Part shown: piece after piece, positions 8,460-17,790 of the stretch | Position numbering within the stretch: the stretch's first letter is position 1 | Layout: each line of letters starts with the position of its first letter | Origin: Paenibacillus sp. sptzw28 | GTDB taxonomy: Bacteria > Bacillota > Bacilli > Paenibacillales > Paenibacillaceae | Length of the DNA: 64,000 nucleotides | Reading direction: 5' to 3' | Assembly (NCBI RefSeq): GCF_019550795.1 | Contig: NZ_CP080545.1 | Coordinates: 699,001 to 763,000, forward strand | Made by a program: the position numbers and the translations under genes | The notes under the pieces: model-generated | The model's database searches: none | The model's input: the letters and a program-made list of their open reading frames with translations, nothing else | Told to the model about the DNA's origin: nothing

Positions 8460-10090
8460 TGCTGTCCAATCTCCCGATTTTATCGCTCATTACCTTCTCT
8501 CCTCTGCTTGGGATTATCGTTCTGCTGCTGCTGCCGAAACAAAGCAGCCGCTGGTTGAAAGTAACAGCCATTGCCGCAACATTAATTCCGCTCTTGCTGT
8601 CTCTATGGCTCTATGCCGATTTCGACGGGGCTAAGGGCGGAAAGCCCTATGAAGAGAAAGCGACCTGGGTCGACGCTTCGCTTAACAAGGAAGCGGTTGG
8701 CGACGTGACTTCGTATTCGTACAAGTTCGAATATCATATGGGCGTTGACGGGCTGTCGCTGCCGCTTCTTCTGCTCACGACGATCGTAACGACCATGGCT
8801 GCGCTTGCATCTGTTTATATCAAGAAACGGTGGAAATCGTTTTACATCTGGTTTTTACTGCTGGAAATCGGCATGCTGGGCGTATTTCTTGCCAGGGACC
8901 TTTTCCTGTTCTTCGTATTCTTCGAGCTTACGCTTATCCCGATGTTCTTCCTGATCGGCATTTGGGGTTACATGAACCGCGAGAGAGCGGCGAACAAATT
9001 CTTGATTTATAATGGGCTCGGCTCGGCGATAATGCTTTTTGCCTTTATCCTCCTGGTCTCTACGGCCGGCTTTAAAGTAGACCAGCCGGCCGGTAAGCAG
9101 GAGGCGCATCTGTATTACAGCGGCGACTACCAAGTGATAAAGGATAACCTGACTAACCCGGAATCGTATGTCAACATGCCTCCGGACCAGACGCAAGGGG
9201 CGGCGAACCCGTTCTATATGTCGGATGCGATGCGCTGGACGGTCTTTATTTTGCTGCTCATCGCCTTCGGCATCAAGCTGCCGATCTTCCCATTCCATAC
9301 GTGGATGCTGAGGGTCCATGCGGAGGCGCCTCCGTCGGTCGTTATGATCCACTCAGGGGTTTTGCTCAAGATGGGCGCTTACGGTTTATTGCGGTTCGGT
9401 GTATTTCTATTCCCCGCCGAGGCGAGCCACTGGGCAACGGTGATTGCAGTGCTTGGTGTTGTTAATATTCTTTACGGCGCGATTCTGGCGCTCGTCCAGA
9501 AAGAATTCAAGATGGTACTCGCGTACTCGTCGATCAGCCATATGGGTATTGTACTGCTGGGCATCGCCTCGTTTAATGAAATCGGTTTGCAGGGCGCCAT
9601 GATTCAGCTTGTTTCCCACGGTCTGATCTCTGCACTGCTGTTCCTGATTGTCGGCAGCTTGTATGAGCGGACCGGTTCGACGGAACTTGACGAACTGGGC
9701 GGACTTGCCCGCAGCTTGCCGTTCATAAGCGGCATTCTGCTTACGGCGGGTATGGCATCACTGGGACTGCCGGGCTTATCCGGCTTTATCGGAGAATTCC
9801 TGTCGCTGCTCGGTTTATTCGGCTCGATGCGAGTCCTCACGGCGGTTGCAGTGCTTGGCGTGATTCTGACGGCTGTATATGTGCTCCGCAGCGTCCTCGG
9901 CATTACGTTCGGACCAATGCCCGAGCGTTACGGCGCGCTTCGCGATGCGAGGCTCATTGAGGCGGTGCCGATGATTGCCCTGCTGGCATTTATCGTGCTG
10001 ATCGGAGTTTATCCGGCAGTGCTGACTGAACCAATGAAGCATGGCTTCGATGCGCTGCTGCAGCAACTTAACGGGAAGGCGGGGGGATAG
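8459..10090 (+). CDS. nuoM: NADH-quinone oxidoreductase subunit M
   Basis: A 543-residue antiporter-like proton channel subunit. It carries FFVFFELTLIPMFFLIG, FGIKLPIFPFHTWM, HAEAPPSVVMIHSGVLLKMGAYG and SHGLISALLFL, all landmarks of the ND4/NuoM family. Compared with shorter homologues, the loop around residues 195-250 (Gln/Asn/Pro-rich) is somewhat long. The start overlaps the nuoL stop by one base and the stop is 3 nt from nuoN. Confidence 0.96.
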   Translation: MLSNLPILSLITFSPLLGIIVLLLLPKQSSRWLKVTAIAATLIPLLLSLWLYADFDGAKGGKPYEEKATWVDASLNKEAVGDVTSYSYKFEYHMGVDGLSLPLLLLTTIVTTMAALASVYIKKRWKSFYIWFLLLEIGMLGVFLARDLFLFFVFFELTLIPMFFLIGIWGYMNRERAANKFLIYNGLGSAIMLFAFILLVSTAGFKVDQPAGKQEAHLYYSGDYQVIKDNLTNPESYVNMPPDQTQGAANPFYMSDAMRWTVFILLLIAFGIKLPIFPFHTWMLRVHAEAPPSVVMIHSGVLLKMGAYGLLRFGVFLFPAEASHWATVIAVLGVVNILYGAILALVQKEFKMVLAYSSISHMGIVLLGIASFNEIGLQGAMIQLVSHGLISALLFLIVGSLYERTGSTELDELGGLARSLPFISGILLTAGMASLGLPGLSGFIGEFLSLLGLFGSMRVLTAVAVLGVILTAVYVLRSVLGITFGPMPERYGALRDARLIEAVPMIALLAFIVLIGVYPAVLTEPMKHGFDALLQQLNGKAGG

Positions 10091-10093
10091 ACG

Positions 10094-11674
10094 ATGGATG
10101 TAACTCAACAGCAGCTCGCACCGCTTGCGCCTTTCACATGGAGTGATGCCGCCTATCTTGCCCCTGAATGGATATTGATCGCCTTTACCATTGCACTCGC
10201 AGTCATTGACCTGGCAATGCCGCGAAGCGTGAGCCGGACGGTAATCGGATGGCTGACGCTCGGGGGGCTGTTGACGTCGCTTGGTTTCGTCGTTTGGCGG
10301 CTGATCGATATGAACAGCAAAGTGCCGGCGCTGGATGCGAACGGACAGCCGGTGAGCGGTGCAATCCGATTGCTTGCCGACAGCTACAGGATAGATGATT
10401 TCGGCAGCATTTTAAAAATCGTGTTTTTGGTCGCTACAGCCCTTATCGTACTCATGAGTCTGGGTACGGTGAAACGCGATGAAATACCGAATAAAGGTGA
10501 GTTTTATTACCTGCTCCTGCCGGCGGTCGTAGGGGCGATGATCATGGCATCATCCGGAGATTTGATTACGTTATTCGTCGGATTGGAGCTGCTCAGCATC
10601 ACGACTTACGTGCTCGTCGGAATGCGCAAGCATGCCGTAAAGTCGTCGGAGGCGGCGTTCAAATATGTCGTGACGGGGGGCATTTCCACGGCGCTGATTC
10701 TGTTCGGCATGTCTTATCTGTACGGGATTACAGGGGCGACGAACCTCGGCGCCGTCGCCCAGGGCGTGCAGCAGCATGCTGCTGATTTTGCGGCGCTACT
10801 ATATGTCGCGTTCTTCTTCATTCTGGCAGGGCTTGGAATAAAAATCGCGGCCGCGCCTTTTCACGCATGGGCACCGGACGTTTATCAAGGAGCGCCGACG
10901 CCCATTACGGCTTTTCTCGCGGTCGTCTCCAAAGGCGCTGCGTTTGCAGTGATTTTTCGTATCGTTTTCAATGTTGCATTCTATGCATCTACGCCCGATA
11001 AACCGATTGCTGATGATATCTTCCTTACCCTTCTCATAATGGCGGCAGCGGCTATGATCATCGGTTCGACGGCAGCCTTGAAGCAGTATAATGTAAAGCG
11101 GCTTATGGCCCTCTCGGGAATAGCCAATGCGGGTTATCTGCTAGTCCCAGTAGGAGTCTCCCTGAAAGGAATGCACGCGTCCAACTTCGGTGAATTCGCA
11201 TTCTACCTTGCGGCGTATTTACTGATGAACGTCGGGGCGTTTGCAGTCTTCTCGGTTGTCAGCAAAGCGGCTGGACACGAAGAGGTCAGCAGCTTCGCGG
11301 GATTATACTTCCGGGCACCGTGGACGGCGTGCGCTATGATCGTGTTCGTATTGTCTCTTGCCGGGCTGCCGGTTACCGGGGGATTCTTCGGTAAATTGTT
11401 CATTCTTCTCGGGGCAGCGCAGTCGAAGGCCTATTGGATTGTTGCCGTGATGGTAGCAAGCAGTGTAATTTCGTACTATTTCTACTTCAGGGTGATCCGT
11501 CAAATGTTCATGCGCTCCACCGGCGAGGAAAAGGATGTGCAAGTACCTGCTACAACAGGAATTGCGATCTGGCTGTGTGCGATTTTGACGGTTGCGCTCG
11601 GCATCGTACCCGGCCCTGTCATGGACTGGGTGAACGGACACTTTTCCATACTAGGGGACTTGTTTATCCGTTAA
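10094..11674 (+). CDS. nuoN: NADH-quinone oxidoreductase subunit N
   Basis: A 526-residue antiporter-like subunit (ND2 homologue) and last gene of the operon. It shows GLELLSITTYVLVGMRK, GLGIKIAAAPFHAWAPDVYQGAPTP and YNVKRLMALSGIANAGYLLVP, typical of NuoN. The ATG is preceded by a G-rich ribosome site at the end of nuoM. A strong terminator lies 49 nt after the stop, so nuoEFG are not simply further downstream in this transcript. Confidence 0.96.
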   Translation: MDVTQQQLAPLAPFTWSDAAYLAPEWILIAFTIALAVIDLAMPRSVSRTVIGWLTLGGLLTSLGFVVWRLIDMNSKVPALDANGQPVSGAIRLLADSYRIDDFGSILKIVFLVATALIVLMSLGTVKRDEIPNKGEFYYLLLPAVVGAMIMASSGDLITLFVGLELLSITTYVLVGMRKHAVKSSEAAFKYVVTGGISTALILFGMSYLYGITGATNLGAVAQGVQQHAADFAALLYVAFFFILAGLGIKIAAAPFHAWAPDVYQGAPTPITAFLAVVSKGAAFAVIFRIVFNVAFYASTPDKPIADDIFLTLLIMAAAAMIIGSTAALKQYNVKRLMALSGIANAGYLLVPVGVSLKGMHASNFGEFAFYLAAYLLMNVGAFAVFSVVSKAAGHEEVSSFAGLYFRAPWTACAMIVFVLSLAGLPVTGGFFGKLFILLGAAQSKAYWIVAVMVASSVISYYFYFRVIRQMFMRSTGEEKDVQVPATTGIAIWLCAILTVALGIVPGPVMDWVNGHFSILGDLFIR

Positions 11675-11722
11675 ATGCGGCAAGAGGAAGACGCTGAAAG
11701 GTCCGGCGTGCTTGTATCGGGG

Positions 11723-11758
11723 ATCCATGCCTATTTGGTATAGGTATGGATTTTTTTT
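11723..11758 (+). terminator. Rho-independent terminator of the nuo operon
   Basis: A 12-bp stem (11723-11734 with 11740-11751, one G-T pair) and 5-nt loop are followed by a run of T to 11758. It closes the complex I operon. Confidence 0.92.
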
Positions 11759-12036
11759 GTGAAAAGGAAAGAAAATATGGCGTACATGCAGTGCAAGGAG
11801 TATTTGTGATTAGACCGTTTGCCGGATACTGCAAAGATTGGTGGCAAGGCTTATCCCCGCTCTTTTCTATAAATTTAATATTAAGCAGTAATGGCGGCGC
11901 ATATTATCGTTGTGAGAGCTGATAGAGAGCTAGGACTATCTACTCTTTATAAAGATTTAAATAATTTACCAAAAGGAGATCGACGCCTCAAAAGCGAAAA
12001 AGTTTCATATACCAATTTGCAGGTTAAAGGCAGAAT
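11759..12036. other. AT-rich intergenic stretch with two short possible ORFs
   Basis: No known gene is recognised here. One 38-codon frame, 11806-11922, starts with GTG 5 nt after AAGGAG and is rich in aromatic residues (ends GGAYYRCES). A second 49-codon frame runs 11891-12040 in another register, has no visible ribosome site and reads like a soluble polar peptide (NLPKGDRRLKSEK). A good AAAGGAGAT at 11969-11977 is not followed by a start codon at normal distance. The stretch could be decayed coding DNA or the leader of the protease gene; neither can be shown from sequence alone. Confidence 0.35.
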
Positions 12037-15000
12037 ATGATGAACGAAATTCACTGGGATACGCACTCCAAAAACAATTTAAAACGAACGGAAAAAGCCT
12101 TCGACGGCATGAGAAAAAAGCTGAATCTAAATGTGAAGGCCTGTTTGTTCATGCCGCTGGATGCAGTGCGTGCGTTGATTGTCATAAAGGAACGGGGCGA
12201 AACGAGTGAACGTCGTACGTCAGCTTCTAAAAGAAACGAAATAAGCAGGTATGCGGGAAGATCGGGAGAAGTGTATGTGCGGCAGACAGAGGAAGGCAAG
12301 AGAGCAGCGGTTAGCGGCCTGACGGACAGACCGGAGAAAGCGGACGGATTGGAGAGGACGGACGGTTTGGAGAGCGCGGACGGTTTGGAGAGCGCGGACG
12401 GATTGGAGAGGGCGAACAGAACGGACGGAACGGAAAGATCGGAAAGATCGGACAGATCGGACAGATCGGACAGATCGGACAGATCGGACAGATCGGACAG
12501 ATCGGGTGAAGTTAATACGAGGCGTTCAACTGAAGATGATCGTCTCGCTCCGGGCAGGCCAGGGACGCCCGGCCTGCGAAACAGCCGTTCGCGGCGTTCC
12601 GGCTGCCGCAAGCCGGCGCGGAGCTTTGCCGCCCGAACAGCGCTGCACGCTACGCTCGCAGCGCTGCTGCTCTGGGGCGTCTCTGCTGCGGCGGTATCCG
12701 CCGCAGCAGATGCCGCGCCCGCGGCCGCGCCGCCTTCGGCGGCGGACGGCGGCCGTGCGAAGCAGGCCGCCGTGAGCGCCGCAAGCGGCGCCCGGGAGGA
12801 GCCGCGCAGCTGGCTCCTCAAATGGCGCGACCCTGCGCAGGCGAAGCCGCTGCCGGGTACGAGTGTGCTGCGCCGCCAATCGGTGCCGGCGGCGGTGGAG
12901 TTAATCCGTCCGGCCGATCCGGCAGCGGATACGGACCAGTGGCTCCGGCTGCTTCGCGAAACGCCGGGCGTCGAGTATGTCCAGCCGAACAGCCGGGTAG
13001 CGCTGCTTGCCGCAGTATCCTCTAACGATCCGCATCTGCCGAAGCAGCATTATCTGGATCAAATCGGGGCAAAACAAGCATGGGCAACGGTCCGTGATCA
13101 AACCGGTTTGACGATTGGCCTTGTAGATACCGGCGTCGACCTTGACCATCCTGATTTGAAAGACAATCTCGTCGAAGGAACGAACCTTGTGGACACGGGA
13201 CAGCCCCCGGAAGACGATAACGGCCATGGAACGGCAGTCGCGGGTGTATTGGCCGGCAAAGGGGGCAACGGCGAAGGGATTGCCGGTATACTCTGGAAAG
13301 CCAAGATAATGCCGATTAAAGCGCTGGATAAGGATGGCTACGGCGATGAGGAACGGCTCGGAGCAGCAATTCTTTATGCGGTGAAGAACGGTGCTCGAAT
13401 CGTCGTGCTCTCGGTGGGCCTCTACCGATATTCGTCCTACATGAAAGATATTGTGTTATACGCGGAGTCCAAGGGCGTCCTGCTGGTTGCCGCCAGCGGA
13501 AACGACGGCCTTGCTTTGGGCTCCAAGGCGGAAGTGAAATATCCCGCAGCCTATCCGAGCGTGCTTGCAGTAGCGGGAGCCACGGCCGCAAACAAGCCGG
13601 AGCCGCGCTCCAACTCGGGATCGGAGATCGATATTGCAGCTCCTTGGAACGTGTATACGACCGCAGTAGGCGGGGGATACGCGCGTCAGGAAGGAACATC
13701 GATGTCGGCGCCGCAAGCAGCGGCAGCGGCGGCACTGGTATGGGCGATGCATCCGGATTACAAGCCTTATCAAGTCCGCGCCGCACTGCGGCAGAGCGCA
13801 AAAGATATCGGTCCTGCCGGGGTTGATAATGCCAGCGGCTACGGCTTGCTGCAAATTAACCGCGCGGTTACATCCGTCCTCAAAGACGATGCCTACGAGC
13901 CGAATAACCGCCGGGATACAGCAAAACGTTTTCCTCTCGGGACCAAAATATCGGCGCAGCTCGCGGGCGGTACGGACAAAGACTGGTACACAGTCGATGC
14001 CCCCTTTGACGGTATCATTTCCATTCAATTTCAAGGGATTACATCGGCCGGCCAATCAAAGCCGACGGTCCAAATGACCCATTATCAAGGGTACTCGGCA
14101 ACAGGAACCAAAGAAACAAAGCTGGGAAACCAAACAGTAGAATGGCATGTGAAGAAGGGGCGCAATTATTTTGAGCTGCAATTATTTGATAAACAGATCA
14201 CATCGCCGCTGCCTTATCTGCTGACATCAGCATTTGAAAGCGGACCCGACGCTTACGAGAAGAACGACAAACAGTACCAGGCCTCTTCCCTCAAACCGCG
14301 CTCGCAAACGATTATAGGGAACTTTCATCAGACGGGTGACCGGGACTGGTATGCCATTCATTTTGAGACGGGCGGTACGCTGAAACTCATGTTGTCAACC
14401 GATTCGGTACGAATCGATCCGTCAATGTCTATTCAACGGACGGATGAAGTTCTTCAACAAATCGATGAGAACGGTGAAGGCGAAGACGAGACGTCAAAAC
14501 TCGTCAATATCACGCCCGGTACTTATTACATTCGGGTCTATAACGCGATGTCAGCGCAAGCAAGCCCGACAACCGGGCAATACCAGCTGAAGCTCGATTT
14601 CAAAACAAAATATACGGACCCGAACGAACCGAATAATAAAGCCTATGAAGCGACCGGTATAAGGCCGGGCTCCGATTACGTCGGTGTGATCGGCACGTCC
14701 AGCGACGTTGACTGGTACCAGCTTCGTCTTACCAAACAGAGCTACGTGAGAGTTACGATTAAGGAAATTCCGGAAGGTATACAAATGAAGGCCCAAGCGG
14801 TGGATAAGCGTCAGAAGCAGGTCTTCTCCATCCAATCGGATTGGCACCGGAGCGAAATGACGGGCGAGAAGCAGCTTGAACCCGGATTATATTATATTAA
14901 AGTTACCGGGAGCACGGCGTTCGACAAACAATATTACGGCCTCCGCGTTGATGCGCAGCCGATAGTGGCCGGCTTTCGTGATATTTCAGGCCATTGGGCC

Positions 15001-15486
15001 GAGTCGGACGTCGCAGCGCTTAATAAACAAGGCATCGTGAAAGGGCGCGGAAACGGCCGTTTTTATCCGAATGAAGGCATCACGCGCGCAGAAGCCGTAT
15101 CAATGCTCGTAAAGGCGTTCAATCCGGGAGGTTCGCTGCAGACCGGCTTTAAAGATGTTCAGGCCGATCATTGGGCATACAAATCGATCGCAATTGCCGT
15201 GAATGCAGGTTGGGCCGGCGGTTACCCGGACGGCACATTCGCGCCGGACGGCGTCATAACGCGAGAAGAAATGGCGGTAATGATAGCAAGAGCGCTGAAG
15301 GTTCCGACAGCAAGACCGCTCTCCGCACCTTTCCGTGATGTGGAGGCCGCGCGCTGGTCCGCACCTTCGCTTGCCGCGTTTAAGCAGAAGCGTTTAATCG
15401 GCGGCTATGACGATTTGCGGTATAGGCCCGAGCAAACAGCCAGCCGGGCGGAATTCGCTGCAATCCTTAGACGTGCATTAGGGTAA
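12037..15486 (+). CDS. SLH-anchored subtilisin-like serine protease (S8)
   Basis: A secreted S8 protease of up to 1149 residues. The triad is Asp364 (VDTGVDLDHPDL), His397 (NGHGTAVAG) and Ser555 (GTSMSAPQ), with oxyanion Asn489. After the catalytic domain come three PPC-like beta modules, each opening with an EPNN- or EKND-type motif followed by DWY. Three SLH domains at the C-terminus should bind the pyruvylated wall polysaccharide. The first ~190 residues are not protease-like: they contain DGLES and DRS repeats. A Sec-type hydrophobic segment follows only at residues 200-222. The start is therefore uncertain; GTG at 12277 (GGGAG 8 nt upstream) is one alternative. No good ribosome site precedes 12037. 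Confidence 0.8.
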   Translation: MMNEIHWDTHSKNNLKRTEKAFDGMRKKLNLNVKACLFMPLDAVRALIVIKERGETSERRTSASKRNEISRYAGRSGEVYVRQTEEGKRAAVSGLTDRPEKADGLERTDGLESADGLESADGLERANRTDGTERSERSDRSDRSDRSDRSDRSDRSGEVNTRRSTEDDRLAPGRPGTPGLRNSRSRRSGCRKPARSFAARTALHATLAALLLWGVSAAAVSAAADAAPAAAPPSAADGGRAKQAAVSAASGAREEPRSWLLKWRDPAQAKPLPGTSVLRRQSVPAAVELIRPADPAADTDQWLRLLRETPGVEYVQPNSRVALLAAVSSNDPHLPKQHYLDQIGAKQAWATVRDQTGLTIGLVDTGVDLDHPDLKDNLVEGTNLVDTGQPPEDDNGHGTAVAGVLAGKGGNGEGIAGILWKAKIMPIKALDKDGYGDEERLGAAILYAVKNGARIVVLSVGLYRYSSYMKDIVLYAESKGVLLVAASGNDGLALGSKAEVKYPAAYPSVLAVAGATAANKPEPRSNSGSEIDIAAPWNVYTTAVGGGYARQEGTSMSAPQAAAAAALVWAMHPDYKPYQVRAALRQSAKDIGPAGVDNASGYGLLQINRAVTSVLKDDAYEPNNRRDTAKRFPLGTKISAQLAGGTDKDWYTVDAPFDGIISIQFQGITSAGQSKPTVQMTHYQGYSATGTKETKLGNQTVEWHVKKGRNYFELQLFDKQITSPLPYLLTSAFESGPDAYEKNDKQYQASSLKPRSQTIIGNFHQTGDRDWYAIHFETGGTLKLMLSTDSVRIDPSMSIQRTDEVLQQIDENGEGEDETSKLVNITPGTYYIRVYNAMSAQASPTTGQYQLKLDFKTKYTDPNEPNNKAYEATGIRPGSDYVGVIGTSSDVDWYQLRLTKQSYVRVTIKEIPEGIQMKAQAVDKRQKQVFSIQSDWHRSEMTGEKQLEPGLYYIKVTGSTAFDKQYYGLRVDAQPIVAGFRDISGHWAESDVAALNKQGIVKGRGNGRFYPNEGITRAEAVSMLVKAFNPGGSLQTGFKDVQADHWAYKSIAIAVNAGWAGGYPDGTFAPDGVITREEMAVMIARALKVPTARPLSAPFRDVEAARWSAPSLAAFKQKRLIGGYDDLRYRPEQTASRAEFAAILRRALG
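12343..12414 (+). repeat. Four 18-bp tandem repeats in the protease gene
   Basis: Four copies of an 18-bp unit, GACGG(A/T)TTGGAGAG followed by four variable bases, run head to tail and encode DGLES/DGLER-type hexapeptides. The unit is a multiple of three, so copy-number change would keep the frame. Confidence 0.85.
12436..12507 (+). repeat. Eight 9-bp tandem repeats (AGATCGGAC) in the protease gene
   Basis: Six identical AGATCGGAC copies are flanked by one variant on each side (AGATCGGAA and AGATCGGGT). They encode an (Asp-Arg-Ser)n tract just before the putative signal segment. Short perfect repeats of this type are prone to slippage, again in frame. Confidence 0.9.
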
Positions 15487-15496
15487 TGGGACTTAC

Positions 15497-15765
15497 GCTT
15501 ACGATGATGGTTTTGCTCCGCAAAACCCTGCTTACGCTTACGATGATGGTTTTGCTCCGCAAAACCCTGCTTATGCTTACGATGATGGTTTTGCTCCGCA
15601 AAACCCTGCTTATGCTTACGATGATGGTTTTGCTCCGCAAAACCCTGCTTATGCTTACGATGATGGTTTTGCTCCGCAAAACCCTGCTTACGCTTACGAT
15701 GATGGTTTTGCTCCGCAAAACCCTGCTTACGCTTACGATGATGGTTTTGCTCCGCAAAACCCTGA
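15497..15765. repeat. Seven 39-bp tandem repeats, each with a perfect hairpin
   Basis: Seven head-to-tail 39-bp units start at 15497, 15536, 15575, 15614, 15653, 15692 and 15731; the last is truncated. They differ almost only by C/T at the last base. Each unit contains GGTTTTGCTCCGCAAAACC, an 8-bp perfect stem with a 3-nt loop. The array fills the whole gap between the protease stop and the ribosome site of ywzB. No unique spacers exist, so it is not CRISPR. All frames stay open because 39 is divisible by 3; one frame encodes a repeated AYAYDDGFAPQNP peptide but lacks a start codon. Function is unknown: RNA structure, terminator-like block or mobile repeat are possible. Confidence 0.95.
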
Positions 15766-15777
15766 GGAGAATCCGAT

Positions 15778-16032
15778 ATGAACGACATGGATCCGGTACT
15801 TACAAGCGCCGGGCTTCACGCCCTGGTGTCGATAATAATCGAGTTGTGCTCCATTACGCTTGCCTGGTATGCGCTGCAAGGCGTTAAGCTGGACTTCATA
15901 ATGAGCAGGCCGCGCAATGTGAGGGGACGTATTTTACAGGTTATGCTTGCCGTCATACTCGGGCATTTATTTGCCGGTTTTCTCATTGATTACTGGCAAT
16001 GGTCCAATCTGCTTAGAGGGCTTGTCGAATAA
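15778..16032 (+). CDS. ywzB: DUF1146 membrane protein (YwzB family)
   Basis: An 84-residue protein with two hydrophobic helices separated by a short basic loop, matching the conserved DUF1146/YwzB family of Firmicutes. Its function is not established. In B. subtilis the gene lies between the ATP synthase operon and murAA, and here it likewise precedes murA, which supports the call. The ribosome site GAGGAG (15764-15769) begins directly at the edge of the 39-bp repeat array, so translation or transcript stability may be affected by that array. Confidence 0.85.
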   Translation: MNDMDPVLTSAGLHALVSIIIELCSITLAWYALQGVKLDFIMSRPRNVRGRILQVMLAVILGHLFAGFLIDYWQWSNLLRGLVE

Positions 16033-16245
16033 CAAAGAGGAAAGATGTTAACAATGGGTAATAGATACGGGTATGAAAAATGAATGGCTTTACGAATAGT
16101 ATAAAATGCACGGATTAAACGTGATGAAAATAAACCTTGTCGATTTATGTAGATGAATGTTAAGATGAATTTCAGGTGCTTGGAAGGGTACCATATATTA
16201 CACGATTATGCAAAAGAATCTACTGCGCGCGGAGGGAAACCTAAG

Positions 16246-17718
16246 ATGAGCAAAATAATCGTCCGCGGCGGCCAGCGACTATCCGGAAACGTTCGAGTAA
16301 GCGGTGCAAAGAACGCCGTTCTGCCAATTCTCGCGGCCACGTTACTTGCAAAAGAAGGCGAAAGTATTATCAATGACGTTCCCTTTCTTGACGATGTCAT
16401 AACTATACAACATGTGCTTTCCGCCGTAGGCGGAAAATTATCCTACAATAATGAAACGATGCGCATCTCCGCGCAGCAGCTTACATCCTTTGAGGCGCCT
16501 TACGAACAAGTCCGCAAGATGCGGGCTTCATTCCTGGTCATGGGTCCGCTGCTTGCCCGTCTGGGCCGCGCAAGAATTTCACTGCCGGGCGGCTGCGCGA
16601 TCGGAACTCGTCCCATTGACCAGCATTTGAAGGGCTTTGAAGCGATGGGGGCGGAAATCGTACTGGGGCAAGGATATATCGAGGCCCGTACGAGCGGCCG
16701 CTTGAAGGGTGCCAAGATTTATCTCGATGTAGCAAGCGTCGGCGCCACCGAGAATATTATGATGGCGGCCGCTCTTGCCGAGGGGACGACAGTAATCGAG
16801 AATGCGGCTAAAGAACCGGAGATCGTGGATCTCGCCAATTATTTGAACGCAATGGGCGCGAAGGTTCGAGGTGCGGGAACGGGCCTCATCCGCATTGAAG
16901 GCGTCGAGCAGCTATGCGGCGTGTCACATACAGTTATTCCCGACCGCGTTGAAGCGGGTACTTATATGATCGCGGCGGCCATCACCGGCGGTGACGTCCA
17001 CATTGACGGCGCGATCGCAGATCATCTGGCGCCAGTGATCTCTAAATTGCAGGAAATGGGCGTTGACATTAACGAAACGGATAATGGCATTCATGTATCT
17101 GCTCCTCGCAAGCTGAAAGCGGTGGATGTCAAGACGCTTCCTTATCCGGGATTCCCGACCGATATGCAATCTCAAATGATGGCTCTTCTTATGATGTCGG
17201 AAGGTACCAGCGTCGTAACCGAGACTGTCTTCGAGAACCGCTTTATGCATGTTGAGGAATTTCAAAAGATGAACGCGCAAATTAAAGTGGAAGGCCGTCT
17301 GGCCATTGTGAGCGGAAGCCGCAGTCTTAAGGGAGCCAGAGTATGCGCCACCGACTTGCGTGCGGGTGCCGCACTCGTTTGCGCCGCACTTAGTGCGGAA
17401 GGGGAGACGGAAATTACCGGCATACACCATGTGGATCGCGGTTATGTCGATATTGCCGGCAAGCTCGCGTCATTGGGTGCAAACATTAAGAGGGTTGACG
17501 TAGCGGAGCCTTTCGTAACGGTTTCCGTTCAACCGGAAACGTTTGAGCCTGTGATTGCCGGAAAGATGGAAGCTGCCGTTAACGCCGCAGCTGAGGTGCA
17601 AGCGGTTATCGCAGTTATTTCAAGCGAAGCTGCAGCCGAAAAGCTGAACGAAACGGAATTCGATTACAAACGGGAGAAAGAAGTTTCCCGAATTAAAGCA
17701 CAGCCGACATGGGCATAA
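16246..17718 (+). CDS. murA: UDP-N-acetylglucosamine 1-carboxyvinyltransferase
   Basis: The first committed enzyme of peptidoglycan synthesis; it transfers enolpyruvate from PEP to UDP-GlcNAc in the cytoplasm. The N-terminal [13 protein letters not shown] block and the catalytic loop GGCAIGTRP with Cys117 are present. At 490 residues it is about 55 longer than usual because of an Ala/Glu-rich C-terminal tail beyond the normal end. The ATG at 16246 is chosen for GGAGGG 9-10 nt upstream and because the protein then starts MSKIIVRGG as expected; the frame upstream is extra. Position before spoIID matches B. subtilis murAA. Confidence 0.95.
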   Translation: MSKIIVRGGQRLSGNVRVSGAKNAVLPILAATLLAKEGESIINDVPFLDDVITIQHVLSAVGGKLSYNNETMRISAQQLTSFEAPYEQVRKMRASFLVMGPLLARLGRARISLPGGCAIGTRPIDQHLKGFEAMGAEIVLGQGYIEARTSGRLKGAKIYLDVASVGATENIMMAAALAEGTTVIENAAKEPEIVDLANYLNAMGAKVRGAGTGLIRIEGVEQLCGVSHTVIPDRVEAGTYMIAAAITGGDVHIDGAIADHLAPVISKLQEMGVDINETDNGIHVSAPRKLKAVDVKTLPYPGFPTDMQSQMMALLMMSEGTSVVTETVFENRFMHVEEFQKMNAQIKVEGRLAIVSGSRSLKGARVCATDLRAGAALVCAALSAEGETEITGIHHVDRGYVDIAGKLASLGANIKRVDVAEPFVTVSVQPETFEPVIAGKMEAAVNAAAEVQAVIAVISSEAAAEKLNETEFDYKREKEVSRIKAQPTWA

Positions 17719-17790
17719 CATAATTTGCTTAAAAAAACCCTGTACCGCTTGCCTGGTCAAGACCCCGTATAGTGGACATTGGAAAAAGCC

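Noticed and set aside
15497-15765. CRISPR array
   Set aside because: The 39-bp units are contiguous with no unique spacers, and no cas genes are present.
15405-15788. Open frames in and across the 39-bp array on both strands
   Set aside because: Each follows only from a 39-bp unit divisible by 3; none has a ribosome site matched to a start and a sensible product.
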